Source of the DNA: Streptomyces tanashiensis
GTDB taxonomy: Bacteria > Actinomycetota > Actinomycetes > Streptomycetales > Streptomycetaceae
Assembly (NCBI RefSeq): GCF_014648895.1
Contig: NZ_BMRZ01000001.1
Location: forward strand, 806,001 to 870,000
DNA length: 64,000 nt
Direction of reading: 5' to 3'
In this document: one piece after another, positions 52,791-61,852 of the stretch
How the letters are laid out: each line of letters starts with the position of its first letter
How positions within the stretch are numbered: position 1 is the stretch's first letter
Program-made: the position numbers and the translations under genes
The notes under the pieces: model-generated
Databases searched by the model: none
Seen by the model: only the letters and a program-made list of their open reading frames with translations
What the model was told of the DNA's origin: nothing

Positions 52791-53885
52791 GTGCGCGAGA
52801 GTGCCGCCGAACGACACGACCGACTGCTGGCCCTGGTGCGCGAGCGCGGCACCGCCCGCGTCTCCGAACTGGCCGAACGCCTCGGGGTCTCCCCCGTCAC
52901 CGCCCGCCGGGACGTCGAGGTCCTGGCCGGCCGGGGCCTGCTCGACCGGGTGCACGGCCAGGTGTCCTGGCCCCAGCGGCAGGGCGCCTCGGGCGGGCGC
53001 CCCGGCGAGGGCCTGGTCCTCGGTCTGCTCGCCCCCTCCGCCACGTACTACTTCGCCGAGGTCATCCGGGGGGCGCACGAGGCGGCGGCCCGCGCCGGGG
53101 CGCGGCTCGTGCTGCGGATCTCCGACTACCGGCCGGAGGAGGACCGCGCCCGCACCGAGGGCCTCCTCGCGGCGGGCGCCGAGGGCGTGCTCGTCGCGCC
53201 CGGCTGGCGGGGCCCCGAGGACCGGCTCGCGTACGGGGACTGGCTGGCCGAGCTGCCCGTGCCGGCCGTCCTCCTGGAGCGCCGCGCCGAGCCCGGCAGC
53301 CCGCTCGACGGCCTGGACCGGGTCTCCTCCGACCACGCCCACGGCGTGCTGCTCGCCCTGCGCCACCTGCTCGCGCTCGGCCACGCGACGCCGCTGCTCG
53401 TGGCCCGCCGGGACTCCCCGACCGCGCTCGCGGTGCGCGCGGGCTACGCCGAGGCGCTGGGGACGCTGGGCCTGAAGGAGCCGCGCCCGGTCATCGACTC
53501 CGTACCGGCGGAGGCGGACCCGGAGGGCTTCGAGCGGGCGGTGCGGGCGCTGCACGAGGCCGTCGGCTCGGGCCTGGCGAGCGCGGCCCTGGTCCACAAC
53601 GACGTGGACGCGATCGAGGTCGTGCAGCGCCTGGCCGAGCTGGGCGTGCGGGTGCCGCAGGACCTGGCCCTGATCGCGTACGACGACGAGGTCGCCGCGC
53701 TGGCCGACACCCCGCTGACGGCGGTCGCCCCGCCGAAGCGGCAGGTGGGGCGGCATGCCACGGAGCTCCTGGTGGAGCGGCTCACGGAGGCCCCCGACGA
53801 GGACGCGGCGCGGCGCCATCTGAGCCTGCTGCCGTGGCTGCGGGTGCGGGAATCGTGCGGCGCGCACCTCACGCCTCCGGCCTGA
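52791..53885 (+). CDS. Transcriptional regulator: DeoR-type HTH joined to LacI-type sugar-binding domain
   Basis: A 364-residue regulator. Residues 1-60 are a DeoR helix-turn-helix (ERHDRLLALVRERGTARVSELAERLGVSPVTARRDVEVL). Residues 75-360 are a LacI/GalR-type periplasmic-binding domain (VLGLLAPSATYYFAEVIRGAHEAA ... LIAYDDEVAALADTPLTAVAPP). The combination recurs in Streptomyces sugar loci. It should respond to a sugar ligand and bind the TTCGATC-type sites before its own gene and before the ABC operon, which follows 146 bp downstream. GTG 52791 starts the HTH directly. Confidence 0.92.
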   Translation: MRESAAERHDRLLALVRERGTARVSELAERLGVSPVTARRDVEVLAGRGLLDRVHGQVSWPQRQGASGGRPGEGLVLGLLAPSATYYFAEVIRGAHEAAARAGARLVLRISDYRPEEDRARTEGLLAAGAEGVLVAPGWRGPEDRLAYGDWLAELPVPAVLLERRAEPGSPLDGLDRVSSDHAHGVLLALRHLLALGHATPLLVARRDSPTALAVRAGYAEALGTLGLKEPRPVIDSVPAEADPEGFERAVRALHEAVGSGLASAALVHNDVDAIEVVQRLAELGVRVPQDLALIAYDDEVAALADTPLTAVAPPKRQVGRHATELLVERLTEAPDEDAARRHLSLLPWLRVRESCGAHLTPPA

Positions 53886-53896
53886 GACGCCGCCCC

Positions 53897-53987
53897 TTCG
53901 ATCGGAACCGCCGCACACCTTCGATCTGATCTTTTTTCGATCAATCAATCTTTCGCTCTTGACTTCGGTCATGAACGGTCACAGGAT
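53897..53987 (+). promoter_or_regulatory. Operators and promoter of the sugar ABC operon
   Basis: Three TTCGATC copies start at 53897, 53920 and 53936 (the last reads TTCGATCAAT). A promoter follows: TTGACT (53959-53964), 17 bases, CAGGAT (53982-53987). Transcription would start near 53994, about 37 nt before the substrate-binding-protein GTG. Confidence 0.7.
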
Positions 53988-54030
53988 CACGGCCACAACC
54001 TCCCAGCCGCCCGCCCTCAGGAGCCGTGCC

Positions 54031-55347
54031 GTGACCCGTACCTGGAGCAGAACGTCCCGCGTCATAGCCGGCACCGCCACCGCCCTGGCCGTCCTCACGG
54101 CCTGCGGCGGCGGCGGTGACGACACCGCAAGCAAGCCGAACGGGCCCGTGACCATCACTTTCTGGGGCTGGGCCAAGGGCTCCAAGGACGTCGTGGACGC
54201 CTTCAACGCCTCCCACACCGACATCCAGGTGAAGTTCGAGGAGATCCCCTCCGGCACCGCCGGCGGCTACGCCAAGATCTCCAACGCCGTGAAGGCGGGC
54301 AACGCCCCCGACCTGGTCTCCATCGAGTACTCCTCGCTCCCCGAGTTCGTGAGCTCCGGCGCCCTCCAGGACATCGGCGACCAGTTCACCGAGGCCGACC
54401 GCGGCAAGCTCCTCCCGCAGGCCGTCGAACTCACCACCCTCGGCGGGAAGTCCTGGGCCGTCCCCTTCGACGCCGCCCCGCAGGCCTTCTTCTACCGCAA
54501 GGACCTCTTCGCCAAGTACAAGGTCCAGGTCCCCACCACCTGGGACGCGTTCAAGAAGGCCGCCGAGCAGGTCAGGAAGGCCGACGCCAAGACCCGCATC
54601 GCCACCTTCTTCCCCGACGACCCGACCACCTTCGAGGCCATGGCCTGGCAGGCCGGCGCCCAGTGGTTCAAGGCCGAGAACGACACCTGGAAGATCGACA
54701 CCACCGACCCGGCCACCACCAAGGTCACCGCCTACTGGCAGGGCCTCCTCGACGCCGGACTCGTCCACAAGAACGCCTCCTTCAGCCCCGAGTGGACCGG
54801 ATCCCTCAAGAACGGCACCACCATCGGCTACCTCGGCGCCTCCTGGGGCGCGGGCGTCCTCAAGGGCACCCTGCCCGAGCAGGACGGCAAGTGGGCCGTC
54901 GCCCCCATCCCCACCTGGGACGGCAAGCCCGCCAGCGGCATGCTCGGCGGCACCTCCTTCGCCGTCACCAAGGACAGCAAGCAGAAGGCCGCGGCCGTCA
55001 CCTTCGCCGAGTGGATGTCCACCACCGAGGACGGCGTGAAGGCCCGGATCGCCTCCGGCACCTCCTCCGCCTTCCCGGCCGCCGCCGCCCTGCGCCCGGT
55101 CGCCAAGAAGGCCTTCGACGCCGGCTACTACGGCGGCCAGGACATCTACGCCCTCTTCGAGGCCGCCGGCGCCTCCATCAGCCCCGACTGGGCCTGGGGC
55201 CCGACCACCGGCACCACCAACACCGCCATCAAGGACCAGTTCGGCAAGATCACCCAGGGCGGCCCGGCCATCGCCGACGCCGTCAAGGCCGGTCACGACG
55301 CCACCGTCGCCGAACTCACCAAGCGCGGCCTGAAGGTCGAGGGCTGA
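54031..55347 (+). CDS. Sugar ABC transporter substrate-binding lipoprotein
   Basis: A 438-residue extracellular solute-binding protein, family 1. The signal peptide VTRTWSRTSRVIAGTATALA ends in lipobox LTAC, then CGGGGDD. The mature part has VTITFWGWAKGSKDVVDAF and NAPDLVSIEYSSLPEFVS, the carbohydrate-binding pattern. The GTG at 54031 was chosen over an upstream ATG (53959) because it has GGAG eight bases before it and gives a normal lipoprotein signal; the upstream ATG lies inside the promoter. First gene of a four-gene operon. No ATPase gene is present, so a shared MsiK-type ATPase is expected. Confidence 0.94.
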   Translation: MTRTWSRTSRVIAGTATALAVLTACGGGGDDTASKPNGPVTITFWGWAKGSKDVVDAFNASHTDIQVKFEEIPSGTAGGYAKISNAVKAGNAPDLVSIEYSSLPEFVSSGALQDIGDQFTEADRGKLLPQAVELTTLGGKSWAVPFDAAPQAFFYRKDLFAKYKVQVPTTWDAFKKAAEQVRKADAKTRIATFFPDDPTTFEAMAWQAGAQWFKAENDTWKIDTTDPATTKVTAYWQGLLDAGLVHKNASFSPEWTGSLKNGTTIGYLGASWGAGVLKGTLPEQDGKWAVAPIPTWDGKPASGMLGGTSFAVTKDSKQKAAAVTFAEWMSTTEDGVKARIASGTSSAFPAAAALRPVAKKAFDAGYYGGQDIYALFEAAGASISPDWAWGPTTGTTNTAIKDQFGKITQGGPAIADAVKAGHDATVAELTKRGLKVEG

Positions 55348-55351
55348 CCGG

Positions 55352-56260
55352 ATGAAGGCCCGCACCCGCGCCGCCACGCTCCTGCTGACCCCCTTCTTCG
55401 TCCTGTTCACCGCGGTGATGGTGGTGCCGATCGGATACGCGGTCTGGCTCAGCCTCTTCACCGAGAAGCAGTCCGGACTGGGCTTCGGCGGCACCGAGAC
55501 CGTCTTCACCGGCCTCGACAACTACACCGCGGCGCTGGGTGACCGGGCCTTCCTGGAGGGCTTCGGCGTCCTGCTCGGGTACTGCCTGTTCTACATCCCG
55601 CTGCTGCTCGCCGGGGCCCTCGGCCTCGCCCTCCTGCTCGACTCCGCGCTCGCCCGCGCCCGCCGCTTCTTCCAGCTCGCGCTCTTCCTGCCGCACGCCG
55701 TCCCCGGCATCATCGCCGCCCTGATCTGGGTCTACCTCTACACGCCCCAGCTCAGCCCGGTCGTGCAGGCCATGGAGGCCGGAGGCATCGGCTTCGACTT
55801 CTTCTCCCCCGAAGGCGCCCTGCCCTCCATCGTCAACATCGCCCTGTGGGAGTGGCTCGGCTACAACATGGTGATCTTCTACGCCGCCCTCCAGGCCATC
55901 GACCGCTCCGTCCTCGAAGCGGCCACCGTCGACGGCGCGAGCGCCTGGCGCATCGCCTTCGCCATCAAGGTCCCGCTCATCAGGGCCTCCCTCGCGATGG
56001 TCGCCCTCTTCACGATCATCGGCTCCCTCCAGCTCTTCACCGAGCCGCTCATCCTCAACAAGGGCACCGGCTCCGCCGTCACCTCCACCTGGACGCCGAA
56101 CATGTACGCCTACACCGCGGCCTTCGACCGCAACGACTACGGACTCGCCGCCGCGGCCTCCGTACTCCTCGCCCTGACGGCGGCACTGCTCTCCTTCGCC
56201 GTCACCCGGCTGACGGGCCGCCGCAAGGCGGGCACGGCAGGAAAGGAGCGGACGGCATGA
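55352..56260 (+). CDS. Sugar ABC transporter permease 1
   Basis: A 302-residue permease of the MalF type with about six membrane helices, beginning AATLLLTPFFVLFTAVMVVPIGYAVWLSLF. The EAA loop is EAATVDGASAWRIAFAIKVPLI, where the shared ATPase should dock. It starts four bases after the binding-protein stop and overlaps permease 2 by ATGA. Confidence 0.95.
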   Translation: MKARTRAATLLLTPFFVLFTAVMVVPIGYAVWLSLFTEKQSGLGFGGTETVFTGLDNYTAALGDRAFLEGFGVLLGYCLFYIPLLLAGALGLALLLDSALARARRFFQLALFLPHAVPGIIAALIWVYLYTPQLSPVVQAMEAGGIGFDFFSPEGALPSIVNIALWEWLGYNMVIFYAALQAIDRSVLEAATVDGASAWRIAFAIKVPLIRASLAMVALFTIIGSLQLFTEPLILNKGTGSAVTSTWTPNMYAYTAAFDRNDYGLAAAASVLLALTAALLSFAVTRLTGRRKAGTAGKERTA

Positions 56261-57111
56261 GCAAGCCCCGTACACCCTCCGTCTGGCTGTCCAAGGCCGC
56301 CGTCAACGGCGCCCTCGTCCTCGCCGTCGTCTACATGCTCTTCCCGCTGGTCTGGCTGCTCACCGCCGCCACCAAGGACGCCGGAGGACTCCTCGCCGGA
56401 AACGCCTTCTCCTTCGAGGGCTTCGACCTCGGCGGCAACCTCTCCCGGATCGCCGAGTACAACGACGGCATCTACTTCCACTGGTACGCCAACAGCCTCC
56501 TGTACGCGGGCCTCGGCGCCCTCGCCTGCTCCCTGGTCAGCGTCGCCGCCGGATACGCCTTCCACGTCTACGACTTCCGGGGCAAGGAGAAGCTCTTCGG
56601 CCTCGTCCTCCTGGGCGTGCTCGTCCCCACCACCGCGCTCGCCCTGCCGATGTACCTCCTCGCCAGCGAGGTCGGCATCGTCAACACCTACTGGGCCGTC
56701 CTGATCCCCGTCCTCGTCAACCCCTTCGGCGTCTACCTCTCCCGGGTCTTCTGCGCCGGCTACATCCCCGACGAGGCCCTGGAGGCCGCCCGTATCGACG
56801 GGGCCGGCGAGATGCGCGTCTTCTGGTCCATCGGCCTGCGCATGGTCATGCCCGGCTTCGTGACCGTCTTCCTCTTCCAGTTCACCGCCGTCTGGAACAA
56901 CTTCTTCCTCCCCCTGGTGATGCTGTCCGACCAGAAGCTCTATCCGCTGAGCCTCGGCCTGTACGCATGGAACAGCAACGCCCATGCCGAGCCCGACTAC
57001 TACCCCCTCGTCGTCACCGGATCCCTGCTCGCCGTCGTCCCCCTCGTCGTCGCCTTCGTCTCCCTCCAGCGCCACTGGAAGGCCGGCCTGACGGCCGGCA
57101 GCGTCAAGTGA
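56257..57111 (+). CDS. Sugar ABC transporter permease 2
   Basis: A 284-residue MalG-type permease with six membrane helices, first helix ALVLAVVYMLFPLVWLLTAAT. The EAA loop is EAARIDGAGEMRVFWSIGLRMVMPG. The ATG overlaps the previous stop (ATGA), so the two permeases are made together. The 2-hydroxyacid dehydrogenase gene follows after 17 bp in the same operon. Confidence 0.95.
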   Translation: MSKPRTPSVWLSKAAVNGALVLAVVYMLFPLVWLLTAATKDAGGLLAGNAFSFEGFDLGGNLSRIAEYNDGIYFHWYANSLLYAGLGALACSLVSVAAGYAFHVYDFRGKEKLFGLVLLGVLVPTTALALPMYLLASEVGIVNTYWAVLIPVLVNPFGVYLSRVFCAGYIPDEALEAARIDGAGEMRVFWSIGLRMVMPGFVTVFLFQFTAVWNNFFLPLVMLSDQKLYPLSLGLYAWNSNAHAEPDYYPLVVTGSLLAVVPLVVAFVSLQRHWKAGLTAGSVK

Positions 57112-57128
57112 GGAGCACAGGTACAACG

Positions 57129-58148
57129 ATGCACCCGACCACCGACAACCGCCCCGCCCTCCTCCTCGCCATGGGCCCCGGAGTCGACGAGCGCCTCCTG
57201 ACGGCGGACCACCACGCCCGCCTCACCCGGCTCGCGCACACCGACCCCCGCCTGGTCGCCCACGACCTGACCGCCCCCGGCCCGCGGGTCGCCGCCGCCC
57301 TCGCCGAGGCCGAGATCCTCTTCACCTGCTGGGGAGCGACCCCGCTCACCGCCGAGGTCCTCGACCGCGCGCCCCGGCTTCGGGCCGTCGTCCACGCCGC
57401 CGGCTCCGTCAAGCACCACATCACCGACGCCTGCTGGGAACGCGGCCTCCGGGTCACCTCCGCCGCCGCGGCCAACGCGCTGCCGGTCGCCGAGTACACG
57501 CTCGCCGCGATCCTCCTCGCCGGGAAGCGCGTCCTCCGCTCCGCCCAGCGGTACGCCGAACTGCGCACCGACCACGCCTGGCTGGAGGAGTCCACCACCT
57601 GGGGGAACTACCGCCGCACCATCGGCATCGTCGGCGCCTCCCGCATCGGCCGCCGGGTCGTCGAACTCCTGCGCCCCTTCGACGTCGAGATCCTGCTGTA
57701 CGACCCGTACGTGACGACCCCGCCGCCCGGGGTGGAACTCGTCGGCCTCGACGACCTGTGCGCCCGCAGCACGGTCGTCTCGGTCCACGCGCCCCAGCTC
57801 CCCTCCACGTACCGCATGATCGGCCCCGCCCAGCTCGCCGCGATGCCCGACGGCACCACCCTGATCAACACCGCCCGCGGCTCCCTCGTCGACGAGGCGG
57901 CGCTCCTCCCCCACCTCGTCACGGGCCGCCTCCAGGCGATCCTCGACGTGACGGACCCGGAGCTCCCGCCCGCGGACTCCCCCCTCTACACCCTCCCGAA
58001 CGTCCTCCTCACCCCCCACGTCGCCGGCTCCCTCGGCAACGAACTCCACCGCATGGCGGACCAGGCGCTGGAGGAGGTGGCCCGGTACGGGCGGGGCGAA
58101 CCGTTCGCCGAGGAGGTCCGGGCCTCCGACCTCCAGCGGTCGGCGTAA
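57129..58148 (+). CDS. D-isomer-specific 2-hydroxyacid dehydrogenase
   Basis: A 339-residue NAD(P)-dependent dehydrogenase. The cofactor loop reads GIVGASRIGRRV, with Ser where GxGxxG has its second Gly. Catalytic residues are Arg in NTARGSLVDEAAL, an acidic residue in LDVTDPELPPADSP and His in LTPHVAGS. It is the last gene of the sugar ABC operon. That context suggests that the imported sugar or a derived acid is reduced or oxidised at C2; the substrate is unknown. Confidence 0.92.
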   Translation: MHPTTDNRPALLLAMGPGVDERLLTADHHARLTRLAHTDPRLVAHDLTAPGPRVAAALAEAEILFTCWGATPLTAEVLDRAPRLRAVVHAAGSVKHHITDACWERGLRVTSAAAANALPVAEYTLAAILLAGKRVLRSAQRYAELRTDHAWLEESTTWGNYRRTIGIVGASRIGRRVVELLRPFDVEILLYDPYVTTPPPGVELVGLDDLCARSTVVSVHAPQLPSTYRMIGPAQLAAMPDGTTLINTARGSLVDEAALLPHLVTGRLQAILDVTDPELPPADSPLYTLPNVLLTPHVAGSLGNELHRMADQALEEVARYGRGEPFAEEVRASDLQRSA

Positions 58149-58185
58149 CGCGGCGCGGACCGGCCCCGGCGGTTCCGCCCGGGGT

Positions 58186-61100
58186 TCAGGCCCGCGCCGC
58201 GGCCCCGGGCGCACAGGCCGCGAAGACGAGGGGAGCGGCGGCGGGTTCGAGGTGCAGGACGTCGTTGAGGAGGTCCTGCAGGCTGTGCTCGCGCAGGAGT
58301 CGCGCGAGCATCACCCGCCCGCGGGCGGGCTCGACGACACGGACCAGCCTGCCGAGTCCGAACGGCATCTCCCCGGCCTCGTCCGTGTCGCCGGGCAGTC
58401 CCCGCGACCGTGTCTCGGCGGCCGCTCGGTCCCGCTCCCCTGCCTCCGCGAGGGCCATGACCAGCGCGATCCACACGTGGAGGGTGCCCCGTTCGTCCGG
58501 GAGGGACCCGACCAGGTCGCACGCGCGGTCGTACTCGCCAGCCGCCACCAGGGCGCGGACGGTCTCCGTGAGGAGCCCGGACGTCATCCAGTGGGACGTG
58601 TCCGTCGCATGGGAGACGACGTCCGCGAGGAGGGCGTCCCCGGCCTCCTCCGCGCCCAGTTCGAAGAAGGCGCGCACCGTGCCCGGGACGGTCGTGAAGG
58701 CGTAGGGGCCCTGTTCGTGGTGGGACAGTCCCTCGTCCAGGCAGGTGTGGGCCCGCTCCGTCTCCCCCGTCTTCGCGTAGGCCACCGCGACCGCGGTCCA
58801 CGCGCGGACACGGTCGTCCGCCGTGGTGACGCGCCGTGCGTACGCTTCCGCCGTCACCGGATCCCCGTGGTCGGCGGCCCCCTCCGCCAGGACGCTCCAC
58901 AGGTGCTCCCGCAGAGGGTCCCCCAGGACCTCCGCGACCTCCTCGGCCCGCGCGAACAGCCCCTCGCGCGCGAGGCGCCGCACCGACGTCGCCACCGCCG
59001 CGTAGGTCGACGGAAGGGCGTTGAGCCGGCGCACCAGCGCGCAGGCCCGGTCGAACTCCCCCAACCGGATCAGCGCCTCGACCGCCGAAGCCAGGTGGAT
59101 CTGCCAGCCGATCGGGGCGTCTCCGTCCTCGTCGGGCTCCCCGTGCCCGGCCCCGTACTCGAACCCGCGCAGCAGTTCGCGAGCCAGGTCGGCGAAGCCC
59201 TCCTCCGCCAGGGCCAGCGCCGTAAGGAACGCGTTGAGGCCCCCGGCCCTGGACTCCGCCCTGGCCCGGGACTCCACCTCCGCCACGACCTCCGCCGCGG
59301 CGGCGACGGCCCCGGGCTGCCCGGCCTCGACGGAACTCGCCGTCACCACACCTCGTACCAGCGCGAATCCGCCGCGGCCGTAGGGCACGTCGGGCGCGAG
59401 CTCACGCGCCCGGCGCAGGTCACCGGAGCGCGCCAACGCCTCGACGACGACACCCAGCGGATCCCGGGACAACGTCGGATACGGCGCTTCGCGCCGGGCG
59501 AGGGCCTCCGCCCGGTCGAACGCGCCCGCCTCCGCCAGCGCCTCCACCACGGTGCGCAGAGCGCGTTCCCGCTGCCCGTCGTCCTCGATGGACCGGGCAA
59601 GCTCCTCGGCAGCCCTCAGACCGCCCGCGTCGTCCGCACCGGGATCCGAGGCGAGACCGGCCACCACCTCACGCAGGGCGGAACCCCGGGCCTCCCGGTC
59701 CCGGATCGCCTCCGCGAGCTCCCGAGCCCGGTCCCGCCGCCCGGCGGTCACCAGAGCGGCGACCACCTCGCACAAGGCCCAGCCCCGCGCGTCCGGTGCG
59801 TCGAACGACTCCGCGGCCGCCACAGCCCGCGCGTACTCACCGGCCTCCGCCAGCGCCTCGACCACACCCACGAGCACGGGCGACGCGCCGACCAGCGCGT
59901 CCACACGGTCCAGGATCCCGGCGGCCCTCCCGTCACCGTCCCGCCGGAGGACCGAGGCGATGCGGGCCAACGGCAGGATCTCGCCTTCCGGCCGCGCCTC
60001 CTCCGCGAGCCGCAGGGCCTGCTCGACGTCCCCCCGCCCGGCGTGGTCCTCGGCCATCGCGGCCAGCAACACCGCCCGGGCCGTGGCGTCCTCCTCGGCA
60101 CGGCAGAGGGCGAGGGCCCGGTCGTCCTCGCCGGCCTCCGCCCATGCCCGGGACACCTCGCGGAGCAGCTCCGCCCTCCTCCAGGGGTGCTCCAGCAGCC
60201 GTGCGGTCTCCACCGCCCTGTCGTGGAGGCCGACATGGGCCCAGCCACGGCTGACGGTCTCCAGCGTCCTCTCCCGCTCGGACAAGTAGCCGCACAGGAG
60301 CGCGGCGTCCGAGGCGGCACTCAGCAGAGTGACGGCGTCCTCCCGCCGGCCGGCGCGGTGGAGCCGCCGCGCGACGTCCACGAGTGCCTGCGCCCGCCAG
60401 TCGTCGCTGATGATGCTGCGGGCGAGACCTTCGGCCCGTTCGTACCGGCCCAGCTCCGCCCACGCCCACGGCAGGGTCGGCGGGATGCGGTCGCTCCTTC
60501 CCGTGAGCTCCTCACGGACGATCACCAACCGCAGGAAGTCGAGGAAGTCCGGCACGCCCGCGTCGACGAGGGCGGCCTCCGTCGTCCCGATCTCCGTGAG
60601 CGCCGCGAGGTCCCCGCCCGTCGCGGCGAGGAGTCGGTCCTGGCGCGGGCCGTCCAGCGCGCACTCCACCATCCGCGTCAGATCCCCCGTGGCGCGCAAC
60701 AGGGGGAAGTAGCCGTCGAGCAGGTACGCCGGTGTCTCCTCCGGCCAGTCGCACGCCCGCCAGCGGTCCGCCCAGGCGTGCAGGGCCGTCCGGTGCCGGG
60801 CCGACTCGCGGGCGCCCAGCATCTCCTGGGCCCGCACCTGGAGTTCCTCGTGCGCCACCAGGTACCGGCCGGCCCGCACGGCGAACGTCCGGCCGGGGCC
60901 CGTGCGCAGCACGTCCCGGATGCGGTAGGGGACTTCGCCGGTGAGCTCCGCCAGGTCGTCGGCGGTCAGCCCGCCGCCCGCCGCGACCAGCAGGCCCAGC
61001 AGGTCGTGGGGCAGGCCGCCGTCCTCCAGCAGGTACTTCAGTTCCCGCTCGGCCTCCACCCGGATCGCCCGGGCCTCCGGGGACGGGGCCAGGAGGCGGA

Positions 61101-61800
61101 CGATCGACGGGTCACGGAGCGGGTGGGTGTCGGGAACGTCCCCCGGCAGGGGCGGGTTGAGGCGGCCGGAGGCGATGACGGGCAGGTCGTACGGGAGGAG
61201 GGCGGCGATCGAGTGGGCGTCGGGTCCGGTGGTGACGCCCCGGTCCTCGTCGAGGCCGTCGACGAGCAGGACCAGGCGGGAGCCGCGCGCCGCGCAGGCC
61301 TCGGCGGCGGACCTGTAGAGGCGGAGGAGATGGGCCTCCCGGGTCGCCTCGGTGAGAAGGGCCGGAAGGCCCTCGCCCGCCAGCTCGGCGAGCTGTTCCA
61401 GGAGCACGTCGACGTACGCCCCGACGTGGTTCTGCGCGCCCAGCCGCGCGGTGACGAAGAAGGGAACGACGCACACCCCGGGCGGCGGGTTCAGCGCGAA
61501 CCAGGACAGGAGGGCGGTCTTCCCGGCCCAGGCTCCGGCGCGCCACCAGCTGTACGCCGGACCGGAGTCCGGGCCCGTGCCCTGCGCCAGGCAGAACGCG
61601 GCGAGCTCGGCCAGCTCCGCCTCCCGGCCGACCAGCCGGTCCGGGGCGATGCGGCGGACCTGCTCCCAGTAGGCCGAGCGCACGGGCGGCGCGGCGCTCG
61701 TCAGGTGGACGTCACCCGTGACGACGACTCCCGCGTCTCGCCCGACGGCGACCGACTGATTCCCCCTGGCCAGCTGCATGCCCCCATGCTGCCAGGGCAT
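58186..61800 (-). CDS. STAND/NLR-like NTPase with TPR-type repeats and candidate amyloid-like N-terminal motif
   Basis: A 1204-residue signalling NTPase. Residues 12-32 read ARGNQSVAVGRDAGVVVTGD, a short Gly/Val/Asn motif like those in amyloid-signalling NLR proteins. The NTPase follows: LVGREAELAELAAF (56-69), a Walker A variant RAGAWAGKTALLSW (87-100, Ala at the first Gly position, usual in this family), Walker B LVLLVDGLDED (176-186). After a winged-helix-like part (to about 340), residues 470-1180 are tandem helical repeats of 35-45 residues with ALxxVxxxLAxAGxxDRA consensus. These proteins act as sensors that oligomerise; many defend against phage. ATG 61800 is used; ATG 61779 (MQLARG) is an alternative start. 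Confidence 0.88.
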   Translation of the reverse strand: MPWQHGGMQLARGNQSVAVGRDAGVVVTGDVHLTSAAPPVRSAYWEQVRRIAPDRLVGREAELAELAAFCLAQGTGPDSGPAYSWWRAGAWAGKTALLSWFALNPPPGVCVVPFFVTARLGAQNHVGAYVDVLLEQLAELAGEGLPALLTEATREAHLLRLYRSAAEACAARGSRLVLLVDGLDEDRGVTTGPDAHSIAALLPYDLPVIASGRLNPPLPGDVPDTHPLRDPSIVRLLAPSPEARAIRVEAERELKYLLEDGGLPHDLLGLLVAAGGGLTADDLAELTGEVPYRIRDVLRTGPGRTFAVRAGRYLVAHEELQVRAQEMLGARESARHRTALHAWADRWRACDWPEETPAYLLDGYFPLLRATGDLTRMVECALDGPRQDRLLAATGGDLAALTEIGTTEAALVDAGVPDFLDFLRLVIVREELTGRSDRIPPTLPWAWAELGRYERAEGLARSIISDDWRAQALVDVARRLHRAGRREDAVTLLSAASDAALLCGYLSERERTLETVSRGWAHVGLHDRAVETARLLEHPWRRAELLREVSRAWAEAGEDDRALALCRAEEDATARAVLLAAMAEDHAGRGDVEQALRLAEEARPEGEILPLARIASVLRRDGDGRAAGILDRVDALVGASPVLVGVVEALAEAGEYARAVAAAESFDAPDARGWALCEVVAALVTAGRRDRARELAEAIRDREARGSALREVVAGLASDPGADDAGGLRAAEELARSIEDDGQRERALRTVVEALAEAGAFDRAEALARREAPYPTLSRDPLGVVVEALARSGDLRRARELAPDVPYGRGGFALVRGVVTASSVEAGQPGAVAAAAEVVAEVESRARAESRAGGLNAFLTALALAEEGFADLARELLRGFEYGAGHGEPDEDGDAPIGWQIHLASAVEALIRLGEFDRACALVRRLNALPSTYAAVATSVRRLAREGLFARAEEVAEVLGDPLREHLWSVLAEGAADHGDPVTAEAYARRVTTADDRVRAWTAVAVAYAKTGETERAHTCLDEGLSHHEQGPYAFTTVPGTVRAFFELGAEEAGDALLADVVSHATDTSHWMTSGLLTETVRALVAAGEYDRACDLVGSLPDERGTLHVWIALVMALAEAGERDRAAAETRSRGLPGDTDEAGEMPFGLGRLVRVVEPARGRVMLARLLREHSLQDLLNDVLHLEPAAAPLVFAACAPGAAARA

Positions 61801-61852
61801 CTCCCGCGCCCGGTCCTAGACTGGAGAGGTCCTACCTGGGTCGGGAGGCGTC

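Noticed and set aside
61818..61823. TAGACT before the SnoaL gene as a PafBC -10
   Set aside because: No TGTCRGTG-like sequence eight bases upstream.
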